A stretch of 64,000 bases of DNA, taken from positions 124,001 through 188,000 of the forward strand of contig NZ_KB907929.1 of the NCBI RefSeq assembly GCF_000382285.1. The letters run 5' to 3'. This stretch comes from Solimonas variicoloris DSM 15731. Lineage in GTDB: Bacteria; Pseudomonadota; Gammaproteobacteria; Nevskiales; Nevskiaceae. Position 1 is the first letter of the stretch. Each line of letters begins with the position of its first letter. The translations under genes and the position numbers were made by a program. Positions 9,349 to 18,083 of this stretch are shown one piece after another. The notes beneath the pieces were generated by a model that saw only the letters and a program-made list of their open reading frames with translations, ran no database searches and was not told where the DNA came from.

Positions 9349-9407
9349 GCTTCATTCGCCTGAATGGCCTGCGCCTGCGGACCGGTGCCAAGCGCGACCC
9401 GCGCTGA
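9349..9407 (+). repeat. argG 3'-end direct repeat, copy 2 (orphan)
   Basis: An orphan copy of the argG 3' end that ends in its own in-frame TGA at 9405-9407. It encodes [18 protein letters not shown]. The match to copy 1 is 55 of 59 bases, and most differences are at third codon positions, which suggests that the copy came from a diverged argG allele or has drifted after duplication. Confidence 0.85.
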
Positions 9408-9473
9408 GTCGCCGGCGAGGCGCGTGGAGCGGTGCCGGATGAATCGGCGCCGCAGGATGTTCAGCTTGTTGGC

Positions 9474-9503
9474 AACGGCCCGCTTCGCGGGCCGTTCGCT
9501 TTT
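9474..9503 (+). terminator. Rho-independent terminator after argG
   Basis: A 9-bp perfect stem, AACGGCCCG (9474-9482) with CGGGCCGTT (9488-9496), a CTTCG loop and a GCTTTT tail. It lies downstream of both argG 3' ends and upstream of the next gene's likely start. Confidence 0.85.
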
Positions 9504-9518
9504 CCGCCCCTTGTTGTC

Positions 9519-10010
9519 ATGACAGACGCCATGCAAATCCTCGAACACGACGGTAGCCGGCTCGCCGACATCGCGGCGCTGTTCACCGCGTCGGTCCATC
9601 GTCTCGCGGCCGGCCATTACGATGCCGCGCAGCGCGCCGCGTGGGCCCCGCAGCCACCGGATCCGGCTCACTGGGCGGCGCGGCTGCGGCCGGCGACCAC
9701 GCTCGTCGCCGACGAGGACGGCGTGCTGCTCGGCTTTCTCGCCTACGAGGCGCGTGGCCATATCGACATGCTGTTCACCTCGCCGCTGGCGCCGCGCCGC
9801 GGCGTCGCGACCGGACTCTATGCCGAGGCGGAGCGGCGGCTGCGGGCACTCGGTGTCGCCGAGTTGACGACCGAGGCGAGCCTCGTTGCCGAACCGTTCT
9901 TCGCGCGTCAGGGCTTCGCCATCGTCGAGCGGCAGTGCGTCGAGCGCGGCGGCCAGCGCTTCGAGCGTGCGCTGATGCGCAAGCGCCTCGCCGACGAGGC
10001 GGCGGACTGA
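9519..10010 (+). CDS. GNAT family N-acetyltransferase
   Basis: 163-residue putative acetyl-CoA-dependent N-acetyltransferase. GNAT features are VADEDGVLLGFLAYE (beta4), the acetyl-CoA-binding turn SPLAPRRGVATGLYAEAERR (motif A, RRGVAT) and EPFFARQGFAIVERQCVERGGQRFERALM near the C-terminus, which resembles the YafP/Acetyltransf_10 subgroup. I use the ATG at 9519: an upstream in-frame ATG at 9432 would put the argG terminator inside the coding sequence. The substrate is unknown. It converges on the DUF421 gene with only 12 bases between. Confidence 0.85.
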   Translation: MTDAMQILEHDGSRLADIAALFTASVHRLAAGHYDAAQRAAWAPQPPDPAHWAARLRPATTLVADEDGVLLGFLAYEARGHIDMLFTSPLAPRRGVATGLYAEAERRLRALGVAELTTEASLVAEPFFARQGFAIVERQCVERGGQRFERALMRKRLADEAAD

Positions 10011-10022
10011 AGGCCGGCGTGT

Positions 10023-10556
10023 TCAGTTCCGGCGGCGGCGCCGTTGGCGGCTGGCGCGCGCCTGCTCGAAGGTGATGACGCTGAGCTTGCCGTCGGCCTC
10101 GACGAAGCAGCGATAGACATCCTCGACGCGCTGCAGGCCGTCCTGATGCAGGCGCCCCATCAGCTCGGCTTCGGTGATCAGTTCGCGGCGCATGGTGCGC
10201 CACTCGATCCGGCCGTCGCGGATCAGCACCACCGCGCGCGGCTGCACGAAGCGGCGCACGGCCGGCCAGCGGAACGACGCCCAGTCCAGGCCGAAGTCCC
10301 AGAGCACGATGGTGGCAATCAGCACCACGCCTTCGGTGATCGACTGGTAGGCGCCGGCCATGCCGTTCTGCGCGGCGTCGGCGATGATCACCACCACCAG
10401 CAAATCGGCGATGTTGAACTGCCCGGCTTCGCGGTGCAGCACGCGCATCAGCACGAACAGGAACAGGTAGATCGCGGTGCCGCGCAGTACGATCTCCGCC
10501 AGCGATCCGCCGGGCACGAACAGCGCGTGCCAGTCGATGCTCCACAGCGTGCTCAT
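10023..10556 (-). CDS. DUF421 membrane protein (YetF/YcaP type)
   Basis: 177-residue inner-membrane protein. Three hydrophobic segments (about 20-42, 47-66 and 72-90) precede a cytoplasmic DUF421 domain with FVQPRAVVLIRDGRI, the MRRELITEAELMGRLHQDGL block, and VEADGKLSVITFE. The molecular role of the family is unknown. The tail RQRRRRRN is strongly basic. Its ATG overlaps the stop of the upstream truncated zinc-ribbon gene (ATGA), so the two are translationally coupled. Confidence 0.85.
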   Translation of the reverse strand: MSTLWSIDWHALFVPGGSLAEIVLRGTAIYLFLFVLMRVLHREAGQFNIADLLVVVIIADAAQNGMAGAYQSITEGVVLIATIVLWDFGLDWASFRWPAVRRFVQPRAVVLIRDGRIEWRTMRRELITEAELMGRLHQDGLQRVEDVYRCFVEADGKLSVITFEQARASRQRRRRRN

Positions 10557-11017
10557 GGCGTCTTCTCCTGCTTGCCCCGCGGCGGGTCGGCGAGGAAATC
10601 GAAGGCGAGGCCCTGCGCGGGGTTCGCGTTGCGGCCGGCGATCGGCAGGCGCAGCTCGATCGGGCCGTACAGCAGGCGCCGCTTGGCGACCTCGAGCCGG
10701 TACCAGGCCCGGGCGTGGCCGTCGACCGCCAGATCGGGCAGCGTGCGCGTCAGCCGGCAGGACGGACACAGGGCGTGGTCCTCGCGCGCCGGGATCGCCC
10801 AGTTGCAGACATGGGCGGTGCGGTAGTTGCGGCACAGGCGATAGACCGGGCCGCGCCCGGCGCGGGTCGCCACTTTCCAGCGCTCCGCGCCGTCCGCTTC
10901 CAGCGCCGCCATGCGGCGGCGATCCGGCTGGAAGGCCTGCGTGCGTCCGCAGTGCGTGCACTGCGAATTCTCGAAGACGATGAGCTGGCCGCAGTGGTCG
11001 CAGCGGAAGATCTTCAC
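10553..11017 (-). CDS. Truncated zinc-ribbon protein (N-terminal part of the putative zinc-binding metallopeptidase family)
   Basis: 154 residues beginning MKIFRCDHCGQLIVFENSQC with two CxxC pairs (C6, C9, C20, C23), then LCRNYRTAHVCNWAIPA and CPSCRLTRTLPDL. From memory this is the N-terminal zinc-ribbon region of the DUF2248 family, whose full members are roughly twice this length and continue into a metallopeptidase-like domain with HExxH. Here the frame ends just after the conserved FDFLADP, and no HExxH follows in any frame before the DUF421 gene. The stop overlaps the DUF421 start. It is probably a deletion product; whether the remnant folds or functions is unknown. Confidence 0.7.
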   Translation of the reverse strand: MKIFRCDHCGQLIVFENSQCTHCGRTQAFQPDRRRMAALEADGAERWKVATRAGRGPVYRLCRNYRTAHVCNWAIPAREDHALCPSCRLTRTLPDLAVDGHARAWYRLEVAKRRLLYGPIELRLPIAGRNANPAQGLAFDFLADPPRGKQEKTP

Positions 11018-11150
11018 GACGGCCTCGCGCGCCGGTGATGCCCGCGTCCTGATTAAGGCGGCGGCGATGAACCGGTGCTGTACGGCGGCGGCACCGGCGC
11101 GCGGCGCGGGGCCGCAGCGCCGGCGCCGTGCGCGGGGCCGCGCCGGGCTG

Positions 11151-11885
11151 CTAGAGGCGGAACTGCTCGCCGAGATAGACGCGACGGACCGTCTCGTTGG
11201 CCAGCAGTGTGTCCGGCGAGCCCTCGGCGATCACCTGGCCTTCGGCGAGGATGTAGGCGCGCTCGCAGAGCGACAGCGTCTCGCGCACGTTGTGGTCGGT
11301 GATCAGCACGCCGATGCCGCGCTGCTTGAGGTGGTGGACGATCTGCTGGATGTCGCCGACCGCGATCGGGTCGACGCCGGCGAACGGTTCGTCGAGCAGG
11401 ATGAAGCGCGGGTTCGCGGCCAGTGCGCGGGCAATCTCGACGCGCCGGCGCTCGCCGCCGGACAGCGCCTGGCCTTCGGCGTCGCGGATGTGGGTGATGT
11501 GCAGCTCGCCGAGCAGGCGTTCGAGCTCCGCCTCGCGGCCGGCGGCATCGAGATCCTGGCGCAGTTCGAGGATCGCCAGGATGTTGTCCCGGACCGACAG
11601 CTTGCGGAACACGCTGGCCTCCTGCGGCAGGTAGCCGAGGCCGAGGCGCGCGCGCGCGTGCATCGGCAGCGCGGTGATGTCGCGGCCGTCGAGTTCGATG
11701 CGACCGCCGTCGGCCGGGATCAGGCCGACGATCATGTAGAACGAGGTGGTCTTGCCGGCACCGTTCGGGCCGAGCAGGCCGACGATCTCGCCGCTCGACA
11801 CGCTCAGCGACACATCGCGCACCACGGTGCGCTTCTTGAAGCGCTTGATCAGCGCATGGGCCGACAGCGTCGAAGGTCCCTTCAT
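11151..11885 (-). CDS. lptB: LPS export ABC transporter ATP-binding protein LptB
   Basis: 244-residue cytoplasmic ATPase that powers LPS extraction from the inner membrane through LptFG. Walker A is GPNGAGKT, the Q-loop sits in [12 protein letters not shown], the signature is [15 protein letters not shown], Walker B is [13 protein letters not shown] and the switch histidine is in LITDHNVRE. These match LptB rather than generic ABC proteins. Its ATG overlaps the lptA stop by four bases (ATGA). In many gammaproteobacteria rpoN follows; here it does not. Confidence 0.97.
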   Translation of the reverse strand: MKGPSTLSAHALIKRFKKRTVVRDVSLSVSSGEIVGLLGPNGAGKTTSFYMIVGLIPADGGRIELDGRDITALPMHARARLGLGYLPQEASVFRKLSVRDNILAILELRQDLDAAGREAELERLLGELHITHIRDAEGQALSGGERRRVEIARALAANPRFILLDEPFAGVDPIAVGDIQQIVHHLKQRGIGVLITDHNVRETLSLCERAYILAEGQVIAEGSPDTLLANETVRRVYLGEQFRL

Positions 11886-12478
11886 GGGCGCGGGGCCGGG
11901 TTCGTGCCGTCGGCCGGCTTCTCGCTCTTCGGCGGCGGTGGCTGGAAGGTGATGGTGACCTGGCCGTTGCCGCCGCTGGCGGCGCGGATGCGGCGCTCCG
12001 GCACGACGTAGCCGATCGTCTCGCCGGTCACTTCGTCGTCGCCGCGCTTCAGGTGCGCGCCACCGCTCATGTCGACGGTACCGGTGCGCGAGTCGTAGTG
12101 GATTTCCCTGGCCTCGGCATGAACGGCCTGCGCCGCCGGGCCGTCGGCCTTGGGATCGGCGGCGTGGTCGAGCCGCGCCGGCGCGCCGTGGATCCAGGCC
12201 TCGAACTGGCCGTCGGCCGCCTGTTTCACGTCCATGCTGTCACCGCGCACGGTCAGCGTGCTGGAGTCCATCGACACGTTGCCGGCGTACTTCATGGTGT
12301 TGTTCTGCACCCATTCGGCGCGATCGGCCTTGACCGTGATCGGTCCGCTGGGGCGCAGCTGATCGAGCGCTTCGCGGTTCGTCTTCTTGTCGGCGGCGCT
12401 GTCCTGCGCCAGCGCCGGCATGGCGGGCAGCAGCAGCAGCAACAGGCCGGCGACGGCGCTAGCGGCGCGGTGCGTCAT
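11882..12478 (-). CDS. lptA: LPS transport periplasmic protein LptA
   Basis: 198-residue periplasmic bridge protein carrying LPS from LptC to LptD. A signal peptide ends at ALAQ (residues 1-24). The OstA fold follows, with [32 protein letters not shown] and a beta-rich repeat region, then a proline-rich tail. The gene overlaps lptC by 20 bases upstream and lptB by four bases downstream, as expected for a tightly coupled lpt operon. Confidence 0.93.
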   Translation of the reverse strand: MTHRAASAVAGLLLLLLPAMPALAQDSAADKKTNREALDQLRPSGPITVKADRAEWVQNNTMKYAGNVSMDSSTLTVRGDSMDVKQAADGQFEAWIHGAPARLDHAADPKADGPAAQAVHAEAREIHYDSRTGTVDMSGGAHLKRGDDEVTGETIGYVVPERRIRAASGGNGQVTITFQPPPPKSEKPADGTNPAPRP

Positions 12479-13025
12479 AGTGCATCTCCACGTTGCCTTT
12501 CATCTGCACGCGCGTGGCGTCGAAGTCGGATTCCCAGCCGCTGGCGGTCGCCGTACGGCCGGGGGCACGCGCCTGCACCGGCAGATCGGAGCGGATGGTC
12601 TTCTTCTCCCAGTCGACCCAGACCTCGCGGGCGGCGATCGTCGTCGGCAGGCCGCGGGCCTGGCCGCGCACGTCGACGTCCGGCTCCAGGCGCATGCGCT
12701 GTTCGTTGGCCGGTACGATGCCGCGCGGCGCTTGCAGATGCCAGCTGCCCTGCTCGCCGCCGAGGCGGTCGAGCGTGACCGTATCGAGGGTCATCGAGCG
12801 GTCCTCGAAGTAATCGATGCGTTGTGCCTGCGCGCGGACCACGGGCTTGCCGTCGGCGCCGTAGCGCGTCCAGACCGCGCCGGCGGCGACGTACTGCGGC
12901 ACGCGCGCCGATTCCGCGGCTGGCGTCGTCGCCAGCTGACGATCGCGCTTCATGCTGTTCGTCACGATCAGCGCCGCGGCGACGATCAGCGCGAGGAACG
13001 GCAGCCAGGCGCGCAGGCGCTTCAC
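12459..13025 (-). CDS. lptC: LPS export protein LptC
   Basis: 188-residue bitopic inner-membrane protein with a periplasmic OstA-like domain that passes LPS to LptA. One N-terminal membrane anchor (LPFLALIVAAALIV) follows a short basic segment. Later blocks include YVAAGAVWTRYGADG, QAQRIDYFEDRSMTLDTV and [20 protein letters not shown]. The start is a GTG at 13025 that overlaps the kdsC stop (GTGA). Longer upstream frames are shadows of kdsC. Confidence 0.9.
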   Translation of the reverse strand: MKRLRAWLPFLALIVAAALIVTNSMKRDRQLATTPAAESARVPQYVAAGAVWTRYGADGKPVVRAQAQRIDYFEDRSMTLDTVTLDRLGGEQGSWHLQAPRGIVPANEQRMRLEPDVDVRGQARGLPTTIAAREVWVDWEKKTIRSDLPVQARAPGRTATASGWESDFDATRVQMKGNVEMHYDAPRR

Positions 13026-13534
13026 GCCAGGCCCTGGGCGTCGAGAATGAGGTCCACGGCCTCGCGCACGGCGCCGCAGCCGCCGTTGTAGCGCGACACC
13101 CAGTGCGCGGCGGCGAGCGCCTTCGGATGGGCGTCGGCGACCGACAGCGCCAGCGCCACACGCTGCATCAGCGGCAGATCGGGCACGTCGTCGCCCATGT
13201 GCGCGCATTGCTTGTCGCTGAGGCCGAGTTCGTCGCGGATGCGCAGATAAGCCGGCGCCTTGTCCTCGGTATCGAGCGCGATGTGCTTCACGCCGAGCCA
13301 GCTCAGGCGCTGGCGCATCGACTCCGACGGCCGGCCGCTGATCACGGCGACGTGCAGGCCGGCCTTCAGCATCATCTTGATGCCGAGGCCGTCGCGCACG
13401 TAGTTGGTCTTCGTTTCCTCGCCGTTCGGGCCGATGTAGAGCTTGCCGTCGGTCAGCACGCCGTCGATGTCGAGGAACAGGCAGCGGATGTCGCGGGCGC
13501 GCCAGACCAGTTCGCTGGTATCGAGCCGGTTCAT
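13022..13534 (-). CDS. kdsC: 3-deoxy-D-manno-octulosonate 8-phosphate phosphatase KdsC
   Basis: 170-residue HAD-superfamily phosphatase (C0 subclass, typically a tetramer) that dephosphorylates Kdo-8-phosphate for LPS core synthesis. Motif I FLDIDGVLTDG carries the nucleophile Asp, motif II is VISGRPS, and the C-terminal motif is MGDDVPDLPLM. It sits between kdsD and lptC, the usual gammaproteobacterial order, with an 82-base gap after kdsD. Confidence 0.96.
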   Translation of the reverse strand: MNRLDTSELVWRARDIRCLFLDIDGVLTDGKLYIGPNGEETKTNYVRDGLGIKMMLKAGLHVAVISGRPSESMRQRLSWLGVKHIALDTEDKAPAYLRIRDELGLSDKQCAHMGDDVPDLPLMQRVALALSVADAHPKALAAAHWVSRYNGGCGAVREAVDLILDAQGLA

Positions 13535-13616
13535 GCGCGTGCTCCGCAGCGGCCGGCCATGGCGTCGCGCGCGGCCCGCTGGCGCGCCGTCCCCCTGCGC
13601 TTCGTCGCCGCGCGCA

Positions 13617-14588
13617 TCAGACCACCCCCGCGCGCAGCAGGTCGTGCATGTGCACCACGCCTTGCAGGTGGCCGGCTTCGTCCTCGATCAGCAGCGCGGT
13701 GATCTTGTACTTCTCCATCAGCGCGACGGCTTCGGCGGCGAGCTGGTCGGCGCGCACGGTCTTGCCGCCCCGGGTCATCACCTGATCGACGCGCGCCTGG
13801 CGCACGTCGATGCCCTGGTCGAGCACGCGGCGCAGGTCGCCGTCGGTGAACACGCCGAGCACGCGCTGCTGCTCGTCGACGATCGCGGTCAGGCCGAAGC
13901 CCTTGCGCGACATCTCCAGCAGCGCGTCGCTGAGCCGGGTATCCGGGGACACGCGCGGCAGGCGCTCGCCGCCGTGCATGACGTCGGAGACCTTCAGCAG
14001 CAGGCGCCGGCCGAGCGAGCCGCCCGGATGCGACATCGCGAAATCTTCCGGCGTGAAGCCGCGCGCTTCGAGCAGCGCGACGGCCAGCGCGTCGCCCATC
14101 GCCAGCGTCGCCGTGGTGCTCGCGGTCGGCGCCAGGTTCAGCGGGCAGGCTTCCATCGTCACCGACACGTCGAGGTGCACGTCGGCGGTCGTCGCCAGCG
14201 TCGAGCGCGGCTTGCCGGTCATCGCGATCAGCGGTGCCGACATGCGCTTGAACAGCGGCAGCAGGGTGATGATCTCGTTGGTCTCGCCCGAGTACGAGAT
14301 CGCCAGCACCACGTCCTGGCGCGTGATCATGCCGAGATCGCCGTGGCTGGCTTCGCCCGGATGCACGAAGAACGACGGCGTGCCGGTCGAGGCCAGCGTC
14401 GCGGCGATCTTGCTGCCGATGTGGCCCGACTTGCCCATGCCGGTGACGACGATGCGGCCGTTGCAGGCGAGCATCAGCTCGCAGGCGCGCGCGAAGCTCG
14501 CATCGACGCGCGGCAGCAGCGCGCTCAGCGCATCGCGTTCGATCTCGAGGGCGCGACGGCCCAGGGCTTGCAGCTTCGCGGCATCCAT
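13617..14588 (-). CDS. kdsD: D-arabinose 5-phosphate isomerase KdsD
   Basis: 323-residue cytoplasmic isomerase converting ribulose-5-phosphate to arabinose-5-phosphate, the Kdo precursor. The SIS domain has VTGMGKSGHIGSKIAAT, AISYSGETNE and the His of FAMSHPGGSLGRRLL; two CBS domains follow (about 205-320, with FTDGDLRRVLDQG). Length fits the family (about 325). The ATG at 14588 is used, after CACCGGG. It is first in the likely kdsD-kdsC-lptCAB transcript. Confidence 0.96.
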   Translation of the reverse strand: MDAAKLQALGRRALEIERDALSALLPRVDASFARACELMLACNGRIVVTGMGKSGHIGSKIAATLASTGTPSFFVHPGEASHGDLGMITRQDVVLAISYSGETNEIITLLPLFKRMSAPLIAMTGKPRSTLATTADVHLDVSVTMEACPLNLAPTASTTATLAMGDALAVALLEARGFTPEDFAMSHPGGSLGRRLLLKVSDVMHGGERLPRVSPDTRLSDALLEMSRKGFGLTAIVDEQQRVLGVFTDGDLRRVLDQGIDVRQARVDQVMTRGGKTVRADQLAAEAVALMEKYKITALLIEDEAGHLQGVVHMHDLLRAGVV

Positions 14589-14653
14589 CCCGGTGGGGTC
14601 CAAAAGCGAAAAGGGCGCCCAGTATACCGGCCGCCGCGCGCCGGGCCTTGGGG

Positions 14654-16105
14654 TCAGGCCGCGCGTATCGCCGCGTAGGCGTCGAGCGCGCGCTGGCGCG
14701 AGGCGCCGAGCGCGACGATCGGTTCCGGGTAGTGCTCGTTCAGGCGCACGCCGCCGCGTTCCAGCACGCCGGCCTTGGCCAGCCACGGCGCGTGCGCGGC
14801 CTCCGCCGGCAGGCGTGCGAGCTCCGGCAGCCAGCGACGGATGTAGCGCGCGTCCGGGTCGAATTTCTGCGCCTGCAGCAGCGGGTTGAAGATGCGGAAG
14901 TACGGCGCGGCGTCGGCGCCGCAGCCGGCCGTCCACTGCCAGCCGAGCGTGTTGTTGGCGAGGTCGGCGTCGAGCAAGGTGTCCCAGAACCAGCGCGCGC
15001 CTTCCTGCCACGGAATCAGCAGATTCTTGGTGAGGAACGACGCCACGATCATGCGCACGCGGTTGTGCATCCAGCCGCTCGTCCACAGCTCGCGCATGCC
15101 GGCATCGACGATCGGGATGCCGGTGCGGCCGCGCTGCCAGGCGGCGAGGTCGGCGGCGTAGTCGGCGCGCGTCCGCCACGGCAGATGCGCGAATTTTTCC
15201 TGCAGTGGCGCCTCGGCCGTGTGCGGAAAATGGAACAGCAGGTGATGCGCGAATTCGCGCCAGCCCAGTTCGCGCAGCACCTGCGCGGCGTCGGCTTCCA
15301 GCGTCGCCGTCCCCTGCGCGCGGCGCAGCAGCGCGGCGCGGACCTGTTGCGGCGACAGCTCGCCGAAGTGCAGATGCGGCGACAGCTGCGTGGTGTGGGC
15401 CCGGAACGGGAAGTCGCGGCCGCCGCGGTAGTGGCCGAGCGCATTGCGCACGAAGCGGTCGAGCGCGTGCAGCGCACCGGTCTCGCCGGGGCGCCATTGG
15501 GCATAGAAGCCGGCGTCCCAGTCCAGCTTCGGCAGCAGCTGCAGCGATTCGAGCGTGTCGCTGTGCAGCTGCGCGGCCGTGCCCTTGAGATGCAGCGGCG
15601 CCGGCTCGACCTGCAGCGGCGGCAGTTCGGCGGAAAGCTTGCGCCAGAACGGCGTGAACACGCGGTACGGCTCGCCGCCGGTGGTCTTCAGGTTCCACGG
15701 CTCGTGCCACAGCGCGGCGCGGTGGCTGTGCGCGGCGATGCCCTGCTCGCGCAGTGCGGCCTTGATCGCGCGGTCGCGCGCGACGCTCGCCGGTTCGTAG
15801 AGGCGGTTCCAGTAGACGGCCTCGGCGCCCGTCTCGGCGAGCAGCGTACGCAGCGCCTGCAGGCTGTCGCCGCGGCGGATCAGCAGCGGCGCACCGCGTT
15901 CGGCGAGATCGCCACCGAGCCGCGACAGGCTGTGGTGCAGCCACCAGCGGCTGGCGGCGCCCGGCTTCCAGTCGCGCTCGGCGGCTGGATCGGCGATGTA
16001 GACCGGCACGATGCGCTCGTGCCGCGCCAGGGCGGTCTGCAGGGCCGGATTGTCGGTCAGGCGCAGGTCGCGGCGGAACCAGACGAGGGCGGTCGAGGCG
16101 GACAT
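14654..16105 (-). CDS. phr: Deoxyribodipyrimidine photo-lyase
   Basis: 483-residue light-driven DNA repair enzyme for cyclobutane pyrimidine dimers. The N-terminal antenna domain starts LVWFRRDLRLTDNPAL. The C-terminal FAD domain has WREFAHHLLFHFP, GMRELWTSGWMHNRVRM, ASFLTKNLLIPWQEGARWF and NNTLGWQWTAGCGADAAPYFRIFNP, all hallmarks of class I photolyases. It is divergent from the ABC transporter, with 68 bases between. A cryptochrome role cannot be excluded but the lyase assignment is standard. Confidence 0.93.
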   Translation of the reverse strand: MSASTALVWFRRDLRLTDNPALQTALARHERIVPVYIADPAAERDWKPGAASRWWLHHSLSRLGGDLAERGAPLLIRRGDSLQALRTLLAETGAEAVYWNRLYEPASVARDRAIKAALREQGIAAHSHRAALWHEPWNLKTTGGEPYRVFTPFWRKLSAELPPLQVEPAPLHLKGTAAQLHSDTLESLQLLPKLDWDAGFYAQWRPGETGALHALDRFVRNALGHYRGGRDFPFRAHTTQLSPHLHFGELSPQQVRAALLRRAQGTATLEADAAQVLRELGWREFAHHLLFHFPHTAEAPLQEKFAHLPWRTRADYAADLAAWQRGRTGIPIVDAGMRELWTSGWMHNRVRMIVASFLTKNLLIPWQEGARWFWDTLLDADLANNTLGWQWTAGCGADAAPYFRIFNPLLQAQKFDPDARYIRRWLPELARLPAEAAHAPWLAKAGVLERGGVRLNEHYPEPIVALGASRQRALDAYAAIRAA

Positions 16106-16156
16106 TTTCGTATTCTGATCGAGGGTTCGGCGCGCGGGCAGTCCCCGCCGGCACCG

Positions 16157-16162
16157 TATAAT
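16157..16162 (+). promoter_or_regulatory. -10 element for the ABC transporter genes
   Basis: A perfect TATAAT ends 12 bases before the ATG of the ATP-binding gene. A start site at the normal distance would leave a leader of only about five bases, so the transcript may be nearly leaderless. The -35 region is weak. Confidence 0.4.
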
Positions 16163-16173
16163 GAGAACCTGCC

Positions 16174-17145
16174 ATGTCTTCCACTCCTGCGACCCACGCC
16201 GCCGCGCCCGCCAGCGCGCTCGAGATCCGCGGCATCCGCAAACGCTACGGCTCGCTCGAGGCCTTGCGCGGCGTCAGCTTCGACGTGCGGCGCGGCGAGT
16301 TCTTCGGCCTGCTCGGGCCGAACGGCGCCGGCAAGTCGACGCTGATCGGCATCATCTCCGGCCTCGTGCAGGCCGACGAGGGTGGGGTCGCGGTACTCGG
16401 CCACGACACGGTTCGCGACTTCCGGGCCGCGCGCCGCCTGCTCGGCGTGGTGCCGCAGGAGCTGGTGTTCGATCCGTTCTTCAAGGTGCGCGACCTGCTG
16501 CGCATCCAGGCCGGCTACTACGGCTGCGGCAAGGAAAGCTGGCCGTGGATCGACGAAATGCTCGAACGCCTGGAGCTGGCCGGCAAGGCCGGCAGCTCGA
16601 TGCGCGCGCTGTCCGGCGGCATGAAGCGGCGCGTGCTGATCGCCCAGGCGCTGGTGCACCGGCCGCCGGTCGTGATCCTCGACGAGCCGACCGCCGGCGT
16701 CGACGTCGAACTGCGCCGCACGCTGTGGGCGTTCATGAGCGAGCTGCACCGCCAGGGCACGACGGTGGTGCTGACCACGCACTATCTCGAGGAGGCCCAG
16801 GAGCTGTGCTCGCGGATCGCGATCCTCGACCGTGGCAGCGTCGCCGCGATCGAGCCGACGCCGCAGCTGCTGGCGCGCCATCCGTATCGCTTCCTGCGCC
16901 TGAAGCTCGCCGACGGCGCGCAATTGCCGGCGGCACTGCGCGAACTGGTGACCGGCGAGGTCGGCGGCGCCTACGAACTCAAGCTGGAGACGGCCAGGCA
17001 CCCGATCGGCGCGGTGTTCGACGCGCTGCGCACGGCCGGGGTCGCGATCGAGGACGTGCAGACCCGCGAGCCCGATCTCGAGGACATCTTCATCGAGCTG
17101 ACCGGGCATCCGGCGAAGCTCGCTGCGGGCGGAGCGGCGAAGTGA
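16174..17145 (+). CDS. ABC transporter ATP-binding protein (YadG type)
   Basis: 323-residue ATPase of the ABC-2 export class. Walker A is GPNGAGKST (about residues 51-59), the signature is LSGGMKRRVLIAQAL, Walker B is PPVVILDEPTAGVD, and the switch His is in VLTTHYLEEA. A C-terminal domain of about 80 residues follows (EPDLEDIFIELTG), as in YadG. It is paired with the permease 52 bases downstream. The cargo is not known. The ABC pair followed by a BolA-like gene recalls the gammaproteobacterial murA neighbourhood. Confidence 0.9.
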   Translation: MSSTPATHAAAPASALEIRGIRKRYGSLEALRGVSFDVRRGEFFGLLGPNGAGKSTLIGIISGLVQADEGGVAVLGHDTVRDFRAARRLLGVVPQELVFDPFFKVRDLLRIQAGYYGCGKESWPWIDEMLERLELAGKAGSSMRALSGGMKRRVLIAQALVHRPPVVILDEPTAGVDVELRRTLWAFMSELHRQGTTVVLTTHYLEEAQELCSRIAILDRGSVAAIEPTPQLLARHPYRFLRLKLADGAQLPAALRELVTGEVGGAYELKLETARHPIGAVFDALRTAGVAIEDVQTREPDLEDIFIELTGHPAKLAAGGAAK

Positions 17146-17197
17146 GGCCCGCCGCCGAGGCGCCGCGCGCCCAGACGCATGCACCGGGAGCCGTCTC

Positions 17198-17965
17198 GTG
17201 ACGCCGGACCAGATCGGATTTGTGACCCTTCTGAAGAAGGAAGTGATGCGCTTCTGGTCGGTGCTCGGCCAGACGGTGACGGCGCCGGTCATCACCGCGC
17301 TGCTATACCTGCTGGTGTTCGCGCAGGCGATGCAGGGCCGCGCGCCGGTCTATCCGGGCGTCGGCTACACCGAGTTCCTGGTGCCGGGTCTGGTGATGAT
17401 GACGGTGATCCAGAACGCCTTCGCCAATACTTCGTCGAGCCTGACGCAGTCCAAGATCATGGGCAATCTGGTCTTCCTGCAGATGGCGCCGCTCGGGCCG
17501 CTGCAATGGTTCGGCGCCTACATCATCGCCGCGATCGTGCGCTGCATCCTGGTCGCGACGGCGATGCTGCTGGTGACCTGGCCGTTCGTGCATCTGCCGG
17601 TGCATGCGCCGCTGGCGCTGGCGGTGATGTTCCTGCTCTCGGCCGGCAGCCTCGCGGTGCTCGGCATGATCGCCGGCATCATCGCCGAGAAGTTCGACCA
17701 TATCGCCGCGTTCACCAACTTCTTCATCACGCCGCTGTCGTTTCTGTCCGGTGTGTTCTACTCGGTGCACGCGCTGCCGCCGCTGTGGTTCGCGGCCAGT
17801 CATCTGAACCCGTTCTTCTACATGATCGACGGCTTCCGCTACGGTTTCTTCGGCCACGCCGACGTGCCGATCTGGCAGAGCCTGCTGTGGAGCACGGGCT
17901 TCTTCGGCGTCTGCGCCGCCGTCTGCCTGTGGATGCTGTTCACGGGCTACAAGCTGAAGCGATGA
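17198..17965 (+). CDS. ABC-2 type transporter permease (YadH type)
   Basis: 255-residue inner-membrane permease with about six hydrophobic segments. ABC-2 features are FVTLLKKEVMRFW at the N-terminus, the PGLVMMTVIQNAFANTSSS block and FFITPLSFLSGVFYSVHALPP near the C-terminus. The start is GTG at 17198 with GGGAG at 17186-17190. It forms the transport complex with the preceding ATPase; the substrate is unknown. Confidence 0.9.
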   Translation: MTPDQIGFVTLLKKEVMRFWSVLGQTVTAPVITALLYLLVFAQAMQGRAPVYPGVGYTEFLVPGLVMMTVIQNAFANTSSSLTQSKIMGNLVFLQMAPLGPLQWFGAYIIAAIVRCILVATAMLLVTWPFVHLPVHAPLALAVMFLLSAGSLAVLGMIAGIIAEKFDHIAAFTNFFITPLSFLSGVFYSVHALPPLWFAASHLNPFFYMIDGFRYGFFGHADVPIWQSLLWSTGFFGVCAAVCLWMLFTGYKLKR

Positions 17966-18083
17966 GCGCGCGTGCCGCCGCTCGCCGGGGCGGCGCCGCC
18001 CCGGCTTGCCTTGCGCCGCCGCCTATCGCATAAGAAGCGCCATGCCGCCGCCGCAGGTGGCCGGCGCAGGAACTCTCGCAAAC

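Noticed and set aside
9432-9518. Earlier ATG for the GNAT gene
   Set aside because: It would place the argG terminator inside the coding region; the added residues are not conserved.
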